Program-made: the position numbers and the translations under genes
From: Arthrobacter caoxuetaonis
GTDB lineage: Bacteria; Actinomycetota; Actinomycetes; Actinomycetales; Micrococcaceae
DNA: 64,000 nucleotides
Reading direction: 5' to 3'
Assembly (NCBI RefSeq): GCF_023921125.1
Contig: NZ_CP099466.1
Span: forward strand, 2,232,001-2,296,000
Part shown: piece by piece, positions 50,890-59,365 of the stretch
Position numbering within the stretch: position 1 is the first letter of the stretch
Layout of the letters: each line of letters opens with the position of its first letter
The notes under the pieces: model-generated
Told to the model about the DNA's origin: nothing
Database searches by the model: none
Seen by the model: only the letters and a program-made list of their open reading frames with translations

Positions 50890-51363
50890 ATGAAGTTCTT
50901 TCCGGCAGCCGTTTCCGCCGGCACCCTGGCCCTCGCCGCTCTCCTGACAGGCTGCACCCCCGTTGCCGATGTGGAGGCTGCTCCCGACGCAGCCAACCCC
51001 GACTGCGCGGAAGTCATGGTCGCCCTGCCGGAAGACCTCGCGGGCGCGCAGCAGCGCGAGACCACCGCACAGGCCACCTCGGCATGGGGCAATCCGTCCC
51101 AGATCATCCTGCGCTGCGGTGTGCCGGTTCCAGGACCAACGACAGACACCTGTGCCACGGTCAACGGAGTCGATTGGGTGCTGCGGGAAGAAGGCAGCCT
51201 GTGGACCGCAACAACCTACGGGCGCGAGCCTGCGGTTGAAGTGCTGTTCGACACCGAACAGGTTGCCTCATCAACCGTGCTGGTGGAGCTGGAGAACGCT
51301 GTATCCCGGATCGAACAGACCCGTGAATGCCTCAGCACCAAGGACGTCCAGCTGCCGGGCTAG
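50890..51363 (+). CDS. DUF3515 family lipoprotein
   Basis: 157 aa. The ATG at 50890 gives a lipoprotein signal with lipobox LTGC (Cys21). The mature part has the cysteine-containing strings NPDCAEVMVALP, IILRCGVPVPGPTTD and TRECL, typical of DUF3515, an actinobacterial family found next to ddl and thiL. Function unknown. It is convergent with ddl (5 bp apart), and the usual partner thiL is not downstream but at the far end of the window. Confidence 0.85.
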   Translation: MKFFPAAVSAGTLALAALLTGCTPVADVEAAPDAANPDCAEVMVALPEDLAGAQQRETTAQATSAWGNPSQIILRCGVPVPGPTTDTCATVNGVDWVLREEGSLWTATTYGREPAVEVLFDTEQVASSTVLVELENAVSRIEQTRECLSTKDVQLPG

Positions 51364-51368
51364 GACTT

Positions 51369-52508
51369 CTAGCGAAGGCCCGTGCGGCGCTCCAGCGCCA
51401 GCGTAATCAGCTCGTCAATGAGCTCCGTGTACGGCAGCCCGGATTTGGCCCACATCTGGGGGTACATGCTGATCGGCGTAAAGCCCGGCATGGTGTTGAT
51501 CTCGTTGATAACCAGTTCGCCGTCAACGGTGTAGAAAAAGTCCACCCGGGAGAGCCCCTCTGCACCGACGGCGTCAAAGGCCACACCTGCCAGTTCCCGA
51601 ACCCGGGTCGTCACGTCGTCGGGCAGGTCCGCGGGGCAGCTGAGCTCGGCAGCGGCGCCGTCCACGTACTTGGCCTCGAAGTCGTACCAGTCATGCCCGC
51701 CGTCGCGCACTGCGATTTCGCCGGGCTGGCTGGTCCGCGGGTCCTCGTTGCCGCGTCCCTGAAGGACGGCCACTTCAATCTCGCGTCCGGAAATGCCCGC
51801 CTCGACAATGACCTTGGGATCGTGTTCCCGGGCTGCCTCAATTGCCGGCCGGAGCCCGGAGGCTTCGGTGACCCGGGTGATGCCCATGGAGGAACCTGCT
51901 CGTGCGGGCTTCACGAACACCGGGAACGCCAGCCCGGAAACACGGGAGAGGCATTCCTCGGGGCTGCGGTTCCACTGCCGGTCGGTGATGACCTCATACG
52001 GACCGACGGCGAGCCCGGCGGCCGCGAAGACCACCTTCATGTAGTGCTTGTCCATCCCGACGGCGGACGCCAGGACACCTGCCCCCACATAGCGGATGTC
52101 CGCCATCTCGAGCATTCCCTGCAGCGTGCCGTCTTCCCCGAACGGGCCGTGCAGCAGCGGCAGGACCACGTCAACACGTCCCATGGACTTGGGCAGGCTG
52201 TCCGGGGCGTGGGCTACGAGCTCACGCGAGCCTCCTTCGCCGGAGAGCACAACGGTCTCCGGCCCGGACTCTACCTCCGGCAGCGAGCCGCTCCTCAGCG
52301 ACCACTGCTCCGGATCAACGGAGGCCAGGCTCCACTGGCCGTTACGCGCGATGCCGACCGGGACGACGTCGTACTTTGAATGGTCGATGGCCTCCAGCAC
52401 GCCGGCAGCAGTCACGCAGCTGACTGAATGCTCACTGGAACGGCCGCCGAACAGGACAACGACGCGCGGTTTGCCGCTGGGCTGGGAGGAAGCGGGATCG
52501 ATCGTCAT
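51369..52508 (-). CDS. ddl: D-alanine--D-alanine ligase
   Basis: 379-residue ATP-grasp enzyme making D-Ala-D-Ala for peptidoglycan. VLFGGRSSEHSVSCVTA, PLLHGPFGEDGTLQG, FVKPARAGSSMGITRV and VINEINTMPGFTPISMYP are the conserved motifs. The YxxK loop reads YDFEAKY; the region that separates D-Ala from D-lactate specificity is of the Tyr (D-Ala) type. It overlaps gpsA by ATGA. The gpsA-ddl order is conserved in Micrococcales. Confidence 0.95.
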   Translation of the reverse strand: MTIDPASSQPSGKPRVVVLFGGRSSEHSVSCVTAAGVLEAIDHSKYDVVPVGIARNGQWSLASVDPEQWSLRSGSLPEVESGPETVVLSGEGGSRELVAHAPDSLPKSMGRVDVVLPLLHGPFGEDGTLQGMLEMADIRYVGAGVLASAVGMDKHYMKVVFAAAGLAVGPYEVITDRQWNRSPEECLSRVSGLAFPVFVKPARAGSSMGITRVTEASGLRPAIEAAREHDPKVIVEAGISGREIEVAVLQGRGNEDPRTSQPGEIAVRDGGHDWYDFEAKYVDGAAAELSCPADLPDDVTTRVRELAGVAFDAVGAEGLSRVDFFYTVDGELVINEINTMPGFTPISMYPQMWAKSGLPYTELIDELITLALERRTGLR

Positions 52509-53539
52509 GGGGCGTGCACACCTTCGGCTTTGAGTTCGCGGGCCAGCAGGCGCGGGCCGAGTTCGTCCACGGAAATGACGCCCTGCAGCACTGCAACGAC
52601 GTTTTCGGTGATGGGCATGTAGACGCCAAGCTGGATGGCGCGGTCCAGCACGGCCTGGGCTGACTTGATGCCTTCGGCGGTCTGCTGCATTTTCCCGGTG
52701 ACCTCGTCGAGGGTCAGGCCCTGCGCCAGCAGCCGGCCGGCGGTGTGGTTGCGGGACAACGACGAGGAACAGGTGGCAATGAGGTCGCCCATGCCGGAGA
52801 GCCCAAAGAGGGTCTCCGATTTGCCGCCCAGGGCAACCGCCAGCCGTGTGGTCTCGGCCAGCCCGCGGGTCATGACGGAGGCCTTGGTGTTATCCCCCAT
52901 CTGCTTTCCCTCGCAGATCCCGACAGCCAGGGCAATGACGTTCTTGACGATGCCACCGATCTCCGTGCCGATCACGTCAGTATTCGTATAGGGACGGAAG
53001 TAGGGCGTGGTGCACGCTGAGGCGATCCAGCCTGCGGTTTCGATGCTGGAGCAGGCGACGACGGACGCTGTCGGTTCTTCACGGGCGATTTCCATCGCCA
53101 GGTTCGGGCCGGAGAGGACAGCGATGCGGTCCTGCGGCCACTCGAGCTCCTCGGCGATCACCTGGCTCATCCGCGCGTCCGTCCCAACTTCCAGGCCCTT
53201 CATAAGGGAAAGGATGATCGCGTCCTTGGGGACGAGGGACTTGAACTCGCGCAGCTGGGCCCGAAGCGTCTGCGCCGGTACAGCAAGGACTACCAGCTGC
53301 GCCCCGTTCAGGGCCTCTGCTACGTCATCGGTGGCCTGCAGGTTCGCGGGCAGCTGGATGTCCCCGAGGTAGCGTGAGTTGCGGCGGGTGGCGTTGATCT
53401 CTTCGGCGGCTTCCGGCCGGCGGGCCCACACGCGGACCTGCACTCCCCGGGAGTCGCCGGAATCGGCAGCGATCTTGGCGAAAGTCGTCCCCCAGCTTCC
53501 GGCTCCGAGGACAGCGACTGTCTGCGGCGGGCGTATCAC
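52505..53539 (-). CDS. gpsA: glycerol-3-phosphate dehydrogenase [NAD(P)+]
   Basis: 344 aa, makes sn-glycerol 3-phosphate for phospholipids. VAVLGAGSWGTTFAKIA (GxGxxG), LSGPNLAMEIAREEPTA, VKNVIALAVGICEGKQMGDN with the catalytic Lys, and SLSRNHTAGRLLAQG are canonical. GTG start overlaps the plsC stop (GTGA); the stop overlaps ddl. Co-translation with plsC links the supply and first acylations of glycerol 3-phosphate. Confidence 0.95.
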   Translation of the reverse strand: MIRPPQTVAVLGAGSWGTTFAKIAADSGDSRGVQVRVWARRPEAAEEINATRRNSRYLGDIQLPANLQATDDVAEALNGAQLVVLAVPAQTLRAQLREFKSLVPKDAIILSLMKGLEVGTDARMSQVIAEELEWPQDRIAVLSGPNLAMEIAREEPTASVVACSSIETAGWIASACTTPYFRPYTNTDVIGTEIGGIVKNVIALAVGICEGKQMGDNTKASVMTRGLAETTRLAVALGGKSETLFGLSGMGDLIATCSSSLSRNHTAGRLLAQGLTLDEVTGKMQQTAEGIKSAQAVLDRAIQLGVYMPITENVVAVLQGVISVDELGPRLLARELKAEGVHAP

Positions 53540-54294
53540 TTCTTCTTCTCCGTGTCCTGCTCATAGCCTCTGCCTACCGGCTTCTGGCCTTTGCTTGAGG
53601 GATCCCAGCGTTCCTCAGGTGGTTCTTCACCGCGCAGCGTGGCCACCAGCGTGGTCATCTCTGCCATGATCCGTGCGGTCGCTTCCTCCAGCACGGCCTT
53701 CGTCAGCGGCAAGGAACGCAGATCGGACAGATCCACCGGTTCTCCTACGAGGAGCCGTACCCGCTTGCGCGGAAACAGGTGCAGCATCTTGCCGTAGCGC
53801 GGAAGCAGGTCCTGCGCCCCCCAGTGGGCCAGGGGTATCACCGGGGCACCGGTCTGGAGCGCCAGCCGGGCAGCTCCCGTGCGGCCCTTCATCGGCCACA
53901 GATCCGGATCCCGCGTCAGTGTTCCCTCCGGATACACGATGAGTGCTCCGCCGGCGTCGATCACTGCCTGGGCGCTGTCCAGGGAAGCTGCTGCCCCGGA
54001 GCCGCCGCGCTGAACCGGAACCTGCTTGGTGGCCCGCAGTGCTGGCCCCAGCACTGGTGCCTTGAAGAGTGACGCCTTCGCCAGGTATCGCGGCAAATAG
54101 CCCTGGCTGTAGAAGAAGTGCCCCACCACGAGCGGATCGATCTCGGTCACATGGTTCGGACAGGCAATAAAACCCTGCCCTTTGGGAAGGTTCTCGATCC
54201 CCTCCCAGCGCCGCGCCATCATCAGGTTCAGGACCGGTCGGACAACGGCCGCCAGGAGGGTGAACGTGATACGTGACTTGGCAGATTCACTCAT
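53536..54294 (-). CDS. plsC: 1-acyl-sn-glycerol-3-phosphate acyltransferase
   Basis: 252 aa. The HX4D catalytic box is in CPNHVTEIDPLV (about 48), and VYPEGTLTRDPDLWPMKGRTG carries the phosphate-binding EGT. A hydrophobic N-terminal segment (about 10-26) associates it with the membrane. It acylates lysophosphatidate to phosphatidate. It follows murA by 12 bp and overlaps gpsA. The C-terminal tail is charged and probably disordered. Confidence 0.9.
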   Translation of the reverse strand: MSESAKSRITFTLLAAVVRPVLNLMMARRWEGIENLPKGQGFIACPNHVTEIDPLVVGHFFYSQGYLPRYLAKASLFKAPVLGPALRATKQVPVQRGGSGAAASLDSAQAVIDAGGALIVYPEGTLTRDPDLWPMKGRTGAARLALQTGAPVIPLAHWGAQDLLPRYGKMLHLFPRKRVRLLVGEPVDLSDLRSLPLTKAVLEEATARIMAEMTTLVATLRGEEPPEERWDPSSKGQKPVGRGYEQDTEKKK

Positions 54295-54306
54295 GGCTAC
54301 GGAGCC

Positions 54307-55632
54307 CTACTTCCCGTCAGTAACGTCGAAGTCCGCTCCAAGACCCTCAAGCTTGTCCAGGAAGTGCTCGTAGCCGCGGTTGATCAGTTCAACGCCGGTG
54401 ACACGGGAGGTGCCCTCGGCAGCCAGGGCGGCAATGAGATGGCTGAAGCCGCCGCGGAGGTCAGGAATGTCGATCTCCGCACCCTTGAGCTGCACGGGTC
54501 CGGAGATGACAGCTGAGTGCAGGAAGTTGCGCTGCCCGAACCGGCAGGGAATGCTGCCCAGGCATTCGCGGTGCACCTGGATATTCGCTCCCATGCGGAT
54601 CAGCGCGTCCGTGAAGCCGAAGCGGTTCTCATAGACCGTCTCGTGCACGATCGACACGCCTTCTGCCTGGCTGAGGGCGACGACGACAGGCTGCTGCCAG
54701 TCCGTCATGAAGCCGGGATGGACGTCAGTTTCCAGGACCAGCGGGTTCAGGCTGCCGCCCGGGTGGTAGAAACGGATGCCGCCGTCGTCGACGTCGAACG
54801 CGCCGCCGATCTTGCGGTAGATGTTCAGGAAAGCCGTCAGGTCCTGCTGGTTGGCACCCTCAACGTAGATATCGCCCTTGGTGACCAGGGCTGCCGAGGC
54901 CCAGGAGGCGGCCTCGTTCCGGTCCGGCAGCGCGCGGTGGTTGTACCCGGTAAGTTCCGGGACGCCTTCGATGCGGATGACGCGGTCCGTCTGGACTGTG
55001 ATGATTGCGCCCATCTTCTGCAGCACGGCAATCAGGTCCAGGATTTCCGGCTCGACGGCGGCGCCGCTCAGTTCGGTGATGCCTTCGGCGCGGACCGCGG
55101 TCAGCAGCACCTGCTCGGTCGCTCCAACGGAGGGGTAGGGCAGCTCAAGCTTGGCTCCCTTCAGGCCCTTCGGCGCGGAGATGGAGATGCCGCCGGGACG
55201 TTTCTCCACCAGCGCACCGAAATTGCGGAGCATCTGCAGGTGGTAATCGATCGGCCGGTCGCCGATCTTGCAGCCGCCCAGGTCAGGAATAAAAGCTTCT
55301 CCGATGCTGTGCATCAGCGGCCCGCACAGCAGGATCGGGATGCGTGAATCACCGGCGTGGGCGTCAATGTCCCGGGAAGCGGCCGTCTTGGCGTTCTGCG
55401 GATCCATCAGCAGGTCCCCTGTTACCGGGTCCTTGGAAACCTCTACACCGTGCAGCCGGAGAAGGGATGTGACGACGTCGACGTCCTTGATTTCCGGAAC
55501 ATTGCGCAGCAGTGAAGGGGTGTTGCCCAGCAGGGCCGCCACCATGGCTTTGGGGACTAGGTTCTTGGCCCCGCGGACCGGTACTTTTCCTGTGAGAGGT
55601 ACACCACCACGGATGGTTAGAACGCTGCCCAT
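54307..55632 (-). CDS. murA: UDP-N-acetylglucosamine 1-carboxyvinyltransferase
   Basis: 441 aa from the ATG at 55632 (GTG at 55638 is an alternative). First committed step of peptidoglycan synthesis: transfers enolpyruvate from PEP to UDP-GlcNAc. RGAKNLVPKAMVAALL near the start holds the Lys-Asn pair, and DLGGCKIGDRPIDYHL the catalytic loop with the fosfomycin-reactive Cys retained. GANQQDLTAFLN, DWQQPVVVAL and IDIPDLRGGFSHLIAALAA complete the EPT fold. It heads murA-plsC-gpsA-ddl. Confidence 0.94.
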   Translation of the reverse strand: MGSVLTIRGGVPLTGKVPVRGAKNLVPKAMVAALLGNTPSLLRNVPEIKDVDVVTSLLRLHGVEVSKDPVTGDLLMDPQNAKTAASRDIDAHAGDSRIPILLCGPLMHSIGEAFIPDLGGCKIGDRPIDYHLQMLRNFGALVEKRPGGISISAPKGLKGAKLELPYPSVGATEQVLLTAVRAEGITELSGAAVEPEILDLIAVLQKMGAIITVQTDRVIRIEGVPELTGYNHRALPDRNEAASWASAALVTKGDIYVEGANQQDLTAFLNIYRKIGGAFDVDDGGIRFYHPGGSLNPLVLETDVHPGFMTDWQQPVVVALSQAEGVSIVHETVYENRFGFTDALIRMGANIQVHRECLGSIPCRFGQRNFLHSAVISGPVQLKGAEIDIPDLRGGFSHLIAALAAEGTSRVTGVELINRGYEHFLDKLEGLGADFDVTDGK

Positions 55633-55776
55633 GAACACCTGTTTCTTTCGTCTGTTTTGCCCCCAAGGCCACTAGAGACTGCCTCCCCCAGCATAGGAGC
55701 AAGCACGCTGATACCGAAATATCGCCACTCACGCCGGGGCGCGGGATCGTGGCTTGTTTGCAGCGGGTTTTAGGGC

Positions 55777-55860
55777 CAAAAGCGGATAGGCCCTCCGGAC
55801 GGGAGGGCCTATCAATTCTATGCCGGGACCTGCGTATGCAAAAACCGCCCCCAGGGGCGC
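55777..55860 (-). terminator. tandem terminators after leuD
   Basis: On the minus strand a short stem (CGCCCC/GGGGCG, 55845-55858) followed by five T (55840-55844) is succeeded by a stronger stem with 12-bp arms (GATAGGCCCTCC and GGAGGGCCTATC, 55785-55813) and a CGCTTTT tail. They separate leuCD from murA. The rest of the 253-bp gap shows no gene. Confidence 0.75.
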
Positions 55861-55891
55861 CTCCGAGTCCGGAACGTCAGCTCAGGGGCCG

Positions 55892-56491
55892 CTAGGACCG
55901 GGCCGGAAGCGTGGTCGGTTTGAAAGCTGGACGCCTCGCTTCGAAGGCCGTGATGTCTGCTTCGTGCCGCAGGGTCAGGCCAATGTCGTCGAGGCCCTCA
56001 AGGAGGCGCCAGCGCGTGTAATCGTCGATCTGGAACGGTGCCGTGACCGTGCCGCAAATCACCGTCCGGGCTTCGAGGTCAACGGACACTTCGGTGCCCG
56101 GAGAGTTTTCGAGCACCTTCCAGATGAGCTCAATGTCGTCCTGGGCGACCTGAGCTGCAACAAGGCCCTGCTTGCCTGAATTGCCGCGGAAGATATCGGC
56201 AAAACGCGAGGAGAGCACAGCCCGGAAACCGTAGTCCTTCAGGGCCCAGACTGCGTGCTCGCGCGAAGATCCCGTACCGAAATCCGGGCCCGCGACCAGG
56301 ACGGATCCGGCGTTGTAGGGCTCCTGGTTCAGGATGAACTCGGGATTCTTCCGCCAGCCGGCAAACAGTGCATCTTCAAACCCGGTTCGGGTGATGCGCT
56401 TGAGGTAGACAGCCGGGATGATCTGGTCCGTGTCCACGTTGCTTTGCCGCAGCGGAACGCCGATCCCGGTGTGAGTGGTGATCTTTTCCAT
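55892..56491 (-). CDS. leuD: 3-isopropylmalate dehydratase small subunit
   Basis: 199 aa. [20 protein letters not shown] at the N-terminus and [21 protein letters not shown], the substrate-recognition loop, are typical. With LeuC it isomerises 2- to 3-isopropylmalate in leucine synthesis. It follows leuC by 9 bp and ends before tandem terminators. Confidence 0.95.
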   Translation of the reverse strand: MEKITTHTGIGVPLRQSNVDTDQIIPAVYLKRITRTGFEDALFAGWRKNPEFILNQEPYNAGSVLVAGPDFGTGSSREHAVWALKDYGFRAVLSSRFADIFRGNSGKQGLVAAQVAQDDIELIWKVLENSPGTEVSVDLEARTVICGTVTAPFQIDDYTRWRLLEGLDDIGLTLRHEADITAFEARRPAFKPTTLPARS

Positions 56492-56500
56492 GTGCTTCTC

Positions 56501-57964
56501 CTAGGCTGCCGCAGCAGCGGCGGTGCCCGCGGCCGCACCGGGCAGCGGATCGAGGTCCGATGGTGAGCTGAGGGTGCCGCGCACCGCCGTCGCGGCCGCC
56601 ACGACCGGCGAGACCAGGTGCGTGCGTCCGCCCTTGCCCTGCCGGCCCTCGAAGTTGCGGTTGGAGGTTGAGGCGCACCGCTCCCCCGGTTCCAGCTGGT
56701 CGGGATTCATGCCCAGGCACATGGAGCAGCCGGCGAAACGCCATTCCGCACCAAAGTCCTTGAACACCCGGTCCAGACCCTCGGCTTCCGCTTCCAGCCG
56801 AACGCGTGCGGAGCCGGGGACCACCATCATCCGCACGTTCGGGTCTTTCTGCCGTCCGCGGATAATGTCTGCCGCGATCCTCAGGTCCTCGATGCGGCTG
56901 TTGGTGCAGGAGCCCAGGAAGACGGTGTCGACCCGGATGTCCTTCATGGGTGTGCCTGCCTGCAGGTCCATGTATTCCAGGGCGCGTTCGGCGGCTGCCT
57001 TGGCGTTCTCATCGCCGAAGTCCTCAGGAGAAGGCACGCTCTCGGAGAGTGAGACACCCTGGCCCGGGTTAGTCCCCCAGGTCACGAAGGGCTCCAGTTC
57101 ATCGGCGTTCAGGTAAACCTCGGCATCGAACGTGGCGTCCTCGTCCGAAACCAGTGATTTCCAGTGCTCGACGGCGGCGTCCCAGTCCGCGCCCTGCGGC
57201 GCGTGCGGCTTGTCCTTGAGATAAGCGAACGTGGTCTCGTCCGGTGCCACCATGCCGGCACGGGCTCCGGCCTCGATCGACATGTTGCAGATGGTCATCC
57301 GCGCTTCCATGGACAAGGACCTGATGGCTGATCCACGGTATTCCAGGACGTAGCCCTGGCCCCCGCCGGTGCCGATCTTCGCGATCACGGCGAGGATGAT
57401 GTCCTTGGACGTCACACCGGGCCGCAGGGTGCCCTCAACGTTGATGGCCATGGTCTTGAATGGCTTGAGCGACAGGGTCTGGGTGGCCATGACGTGCTCC
57501 ACTTCGGAGGTGCCAATACCCATCGCCAGGGCTCCAAAAGCTCCATGGGTGGACGTATGCGAGTCTCCGCACACCACTGTGAGACCCGGCTGTGTCAGTC
57601 CCAGCTGCGGACCGACGACGTGGACGATTCCCTGCTCTGCGTCGCCCAGCGGGTGCAGGCGGACACCAAACTCGGCGCAGTTGGCGCGCAGGGTTTCGAT
57701 CTGCGTCCGGCTGACCGGATCGGCGATCGGCTTGTCGATCTCCAGCGTGGGAGTGTTGTGGTCTTCCGTGGCGATGGTCAGGTCCGGCCGCCGCAGCTTC
57801 CGACCGGCAAGGCGCAGCCCCTCGAATGCCTGGGGAGAGGTCACTTCGTGGACGAGGTGGAGATCGATGTAAAGAAGGTCCGGAGCACCGTCCTGGCCCT
57901 TGGAGACAACGTGCTCGTCCCACACCTTCTCGGCGAGCGTCCTGCTCGCTGCGTGCTCTCCCAT
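56501..57964 (-). CDS. leuC: 3-isopropylmalate dehydratase large subunit
   Basis: 487-residue aconitase-family subunit. [34 protein letters not shown] and [18 protein letters not shown] hold the three cysteines of the [4Fe-4S] cluster, and [15 protein letters not shown] the substrate arginines. Start [18 protein letters not shown] at 57964 with GAGGAG about ten bases upstream. It is divergent from an IclR-type regulator; a TCTCA-n5-TGAGA palindrome lies between them, so repression by that regulator is likely. Confidence 0.95.
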   Translation of the reverse strand: MGEHAASRTLAEKVWDEHVVSKGQDGAPDLLYIDLHLVHEVTSPQAFEGLRLAGRKLRRPDLTIATEDHNTPTLEIDKPIADPVSRTQIETLRANCAEFGVRLHPLGDAEQGIVHVVGPQLGLTQPGLTVVCGDSHTSTHGAFGALAMGIGTSEVEHVMATQTLSLKPFKTMAINVEGTLRPGVTSKDIILAVIAKIGTGGGQGYVLEYRGSAIRSLSMEARMTICNMSIEAGARAGMVAPDETTFAYLKDKPHAPQGADWDAAVEHWKSLVSDEDATFDAEVYLNADELEPFVTWGTNPGQGVSLSESVPSPEDFGDENAKAAAERALEYMDLQAGTPMKDIRVDTVFLGSCTNSRIEDLRIAADIIRGRQKDPNVRMMVVPGSARVRLEAEAEGLDRVFKDFGAEWRFAGCSMCLGMNPDQLEPGERCASTSNRNFEGRQGKGGRTHLVSPVVAAATAVRGTLSSPSDLDPLPGAAAGTAAAAAA

Positions 57965-58076
57965 GACCTGCGCTCCTCGCCCGATGTGGTTCCGGCCTGT
58001 GCAGCCGAACCGCGGATTACTGATGGATTTAAGACAACCAGCATTGCAGCGGCCGGCGCCAGTTTTTCAGCTTGCA

Positions 58077-58091
58077 TCTCAGATAATGAGA
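58077..58091. promoter_or_regulatory. probable IclR (LtbR-like) operator between leuC and the regulator gene
   Basis: TCTCAGATAATGAGA is an inverted repeat with 5-bp arms around a 5-bp A/T-rich centre, in the middle of the 142-bp divergent gap. IclR proteins bind such sites as dimers. It overlaps ATAAT/TTATCT hexamers that could serve as -10 elements, so binding would affect promoters in both directions. Confidence 0.55.
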
Positions 58092-58106
58092 CGGCAGTAT
58101 CATTCT

Positions 58107-58826
58107 ATGGACAACTCAAGCGGCGTGGGCGTTATTGATAAAGCTGCAATGGTGCTCGACGCACTGGAAGCGGGACCGACAACCCTCGCCCAGCTTGTAG
58201 CTGCCACCGGGCTGGCCAGGCCCACGGTCCACCGGCTGGCGCTGGCACTGGTTCACCACCGCCTGGTCGGGCGGGACATCCAGGGACGCTTTGTGCTCGG
58301 GAGCCGCCTCGTGGAGCTGGCATCTGCAGCCGGCGAAGACCGGCTCATCGCCTCAGCCGGACCCGTGCTGCTGGCCCTGCGCGATGCCACCGGTGAAAGC
58401 TCGCAGGTGTTCCGCCGACAGGGTGAATGGCGGGTGTGCGTGGCCTCCGCCGAACGGCCCATCGGCCTCCGCGACACCATCCCGGTCGGAACGCAGCTGT
58501 CCATGAAGGCAGGGTCCGCAGCCCAGGTGCTGCTGGCCTGGGAAGACCACGACAGGCTGCTCGAAGGCCTGCAGAATGCCCGTTTCACCCCCACGGTGCT
58601 GGCCGGTGTCCGGCGCCGCGGATGGGCGCAGAGCCTGGGCGAACGCGAACCGGGAGTAGCTTCTGTCTCCGCTCCCGTTCGGGGGCCGTCCGGGAGGGTC
58701 ATCGCCGCCGTCTCCATCTCCGGGCCGATTGAACGCCTCACCCGCCAACCGGGCCGCATCCACGCCGAAGTCGTGACGCGGGCGGCGCAGCAGCTCACCG
58801 AAACCCTGCGCCAGGCTGCCGACTGA
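58107..58826 (+). CDS. IclR-family regulator, probable leucine biosynthesis repressor
   Basis: 239 aa. N-terminal winged helix-turn-helix (about 8-65, TLAQLVAATGLARPTVHRLA) and C-terminal effector domain (about 75-235, GESSQVFRRQGEWRVCVAS; GVASVSAPVRGPSGRVIAAV). The gene is divergent from leuCD exactly as LtbR of Corynebacterium and NdgR of Streptomyces, IclR proteins that control leucine genes, so that role is inferred. Start ATG at 58107 lacks a clear Shine-Dalgarno sequence; longer frames reach back into leuC and are rejected. Confidence 0.85.
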   Translation: MDNSSGVGVIDKAAMVLDALEAGPTTLAQLVAATGLARPTVHRLALALVHHRLVGRDIQGRFVLGSRLVELASAAGEDRLIASAGPVLLALRDATGESSQVFRRQGEWRVCVASAERPIGLRDTIPVGTQLSMKAGSAAQVLLAWEDHDRLLEGLQNARFTPTVLAGVRRRGWAQSLGEREPGVASVSAPVRGPSGRVIAAVSISGPIERLTRQPGRIHAEVVTRAAQQLTETLRQAAD

Positions 58827-58906
58827 CCCTGCCCTGCCGGCCGTGCCCGGCCTATCCTGAAGACCCAGCGGTCCGGAGAGCCTCCGGAAGAGTCCAAGGA
58901 GCGGCC

Positions 58907-59329
58907 ATGAAACGCATGAGGGTGCTCTGGCACATAATCCGCCTCACTGGAGCCGACGTCGTCCTCTTCGGATTCCTTATTGTCTACGCGTCCGCTGCCC
59001 TGCTTCTGCCCCGGTTCGAACGCGGGATTCCGGGCCTCGGCGATTCCCTGTGGTACCTGTTCTCGTCCTTCACGACGATTGGGTTCGGAGACTACGTCGC
59101 CGTCACTTTCATCGGCAGGCTCATCACGGTATTCGTTGCCCTCTACGGCATCCTGGTGGTCGCCCTGGCCACGGGCGTGATTGTGGGCTTCTACAACGAG
59201 CTGCTCCGTGCCCGCACCAAGGACAGCCTGCGCGAATTTATCGGCGAGCTGGAGCACCTGCCGGACCTTTCCAGGAAGGAGCTGGAGGATCTTGCGGTCA
59301 GGGTGCGGCAACGGCACATCCTGGACTGA
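58907..59329 (+). CDS. two-transmembrane potassium channel
   Basis: 140 aa. Two transmembrane helices (about 14-34 and 66-92) flank a pore loop with the selectivity filter TTIGFGDY (about 56-63), variant TIGFGD in place of TVGYGD. The C-terminus is a short helical tail (95-140) without an RCK/TrkA-N regulatory domain. Start ATG has AAGGAG seven bases upstream. Such small Ion_trans_2 proteins are tetrameric K+ channels; gating is unknown. Downstream is the convergent large glycosyltransferase gene. Confidence 0.85.
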   Translation: MKRMRVLWHIIRLTGADVVLFGFLIVYASAALLLPRFERGIPGLGDSLWYLFSSFTTIGFGDYVAVTFIGRLITVFVALYGILVVALATGVIVGFYNELLRARTKDSLREFIGELEHLPDLSRKELEDLAVRVRQRHILD

Positions 59330-59365
59330 GCTCTCCCTCGGCGTTAAACCTAAACGGTTGGCGGG

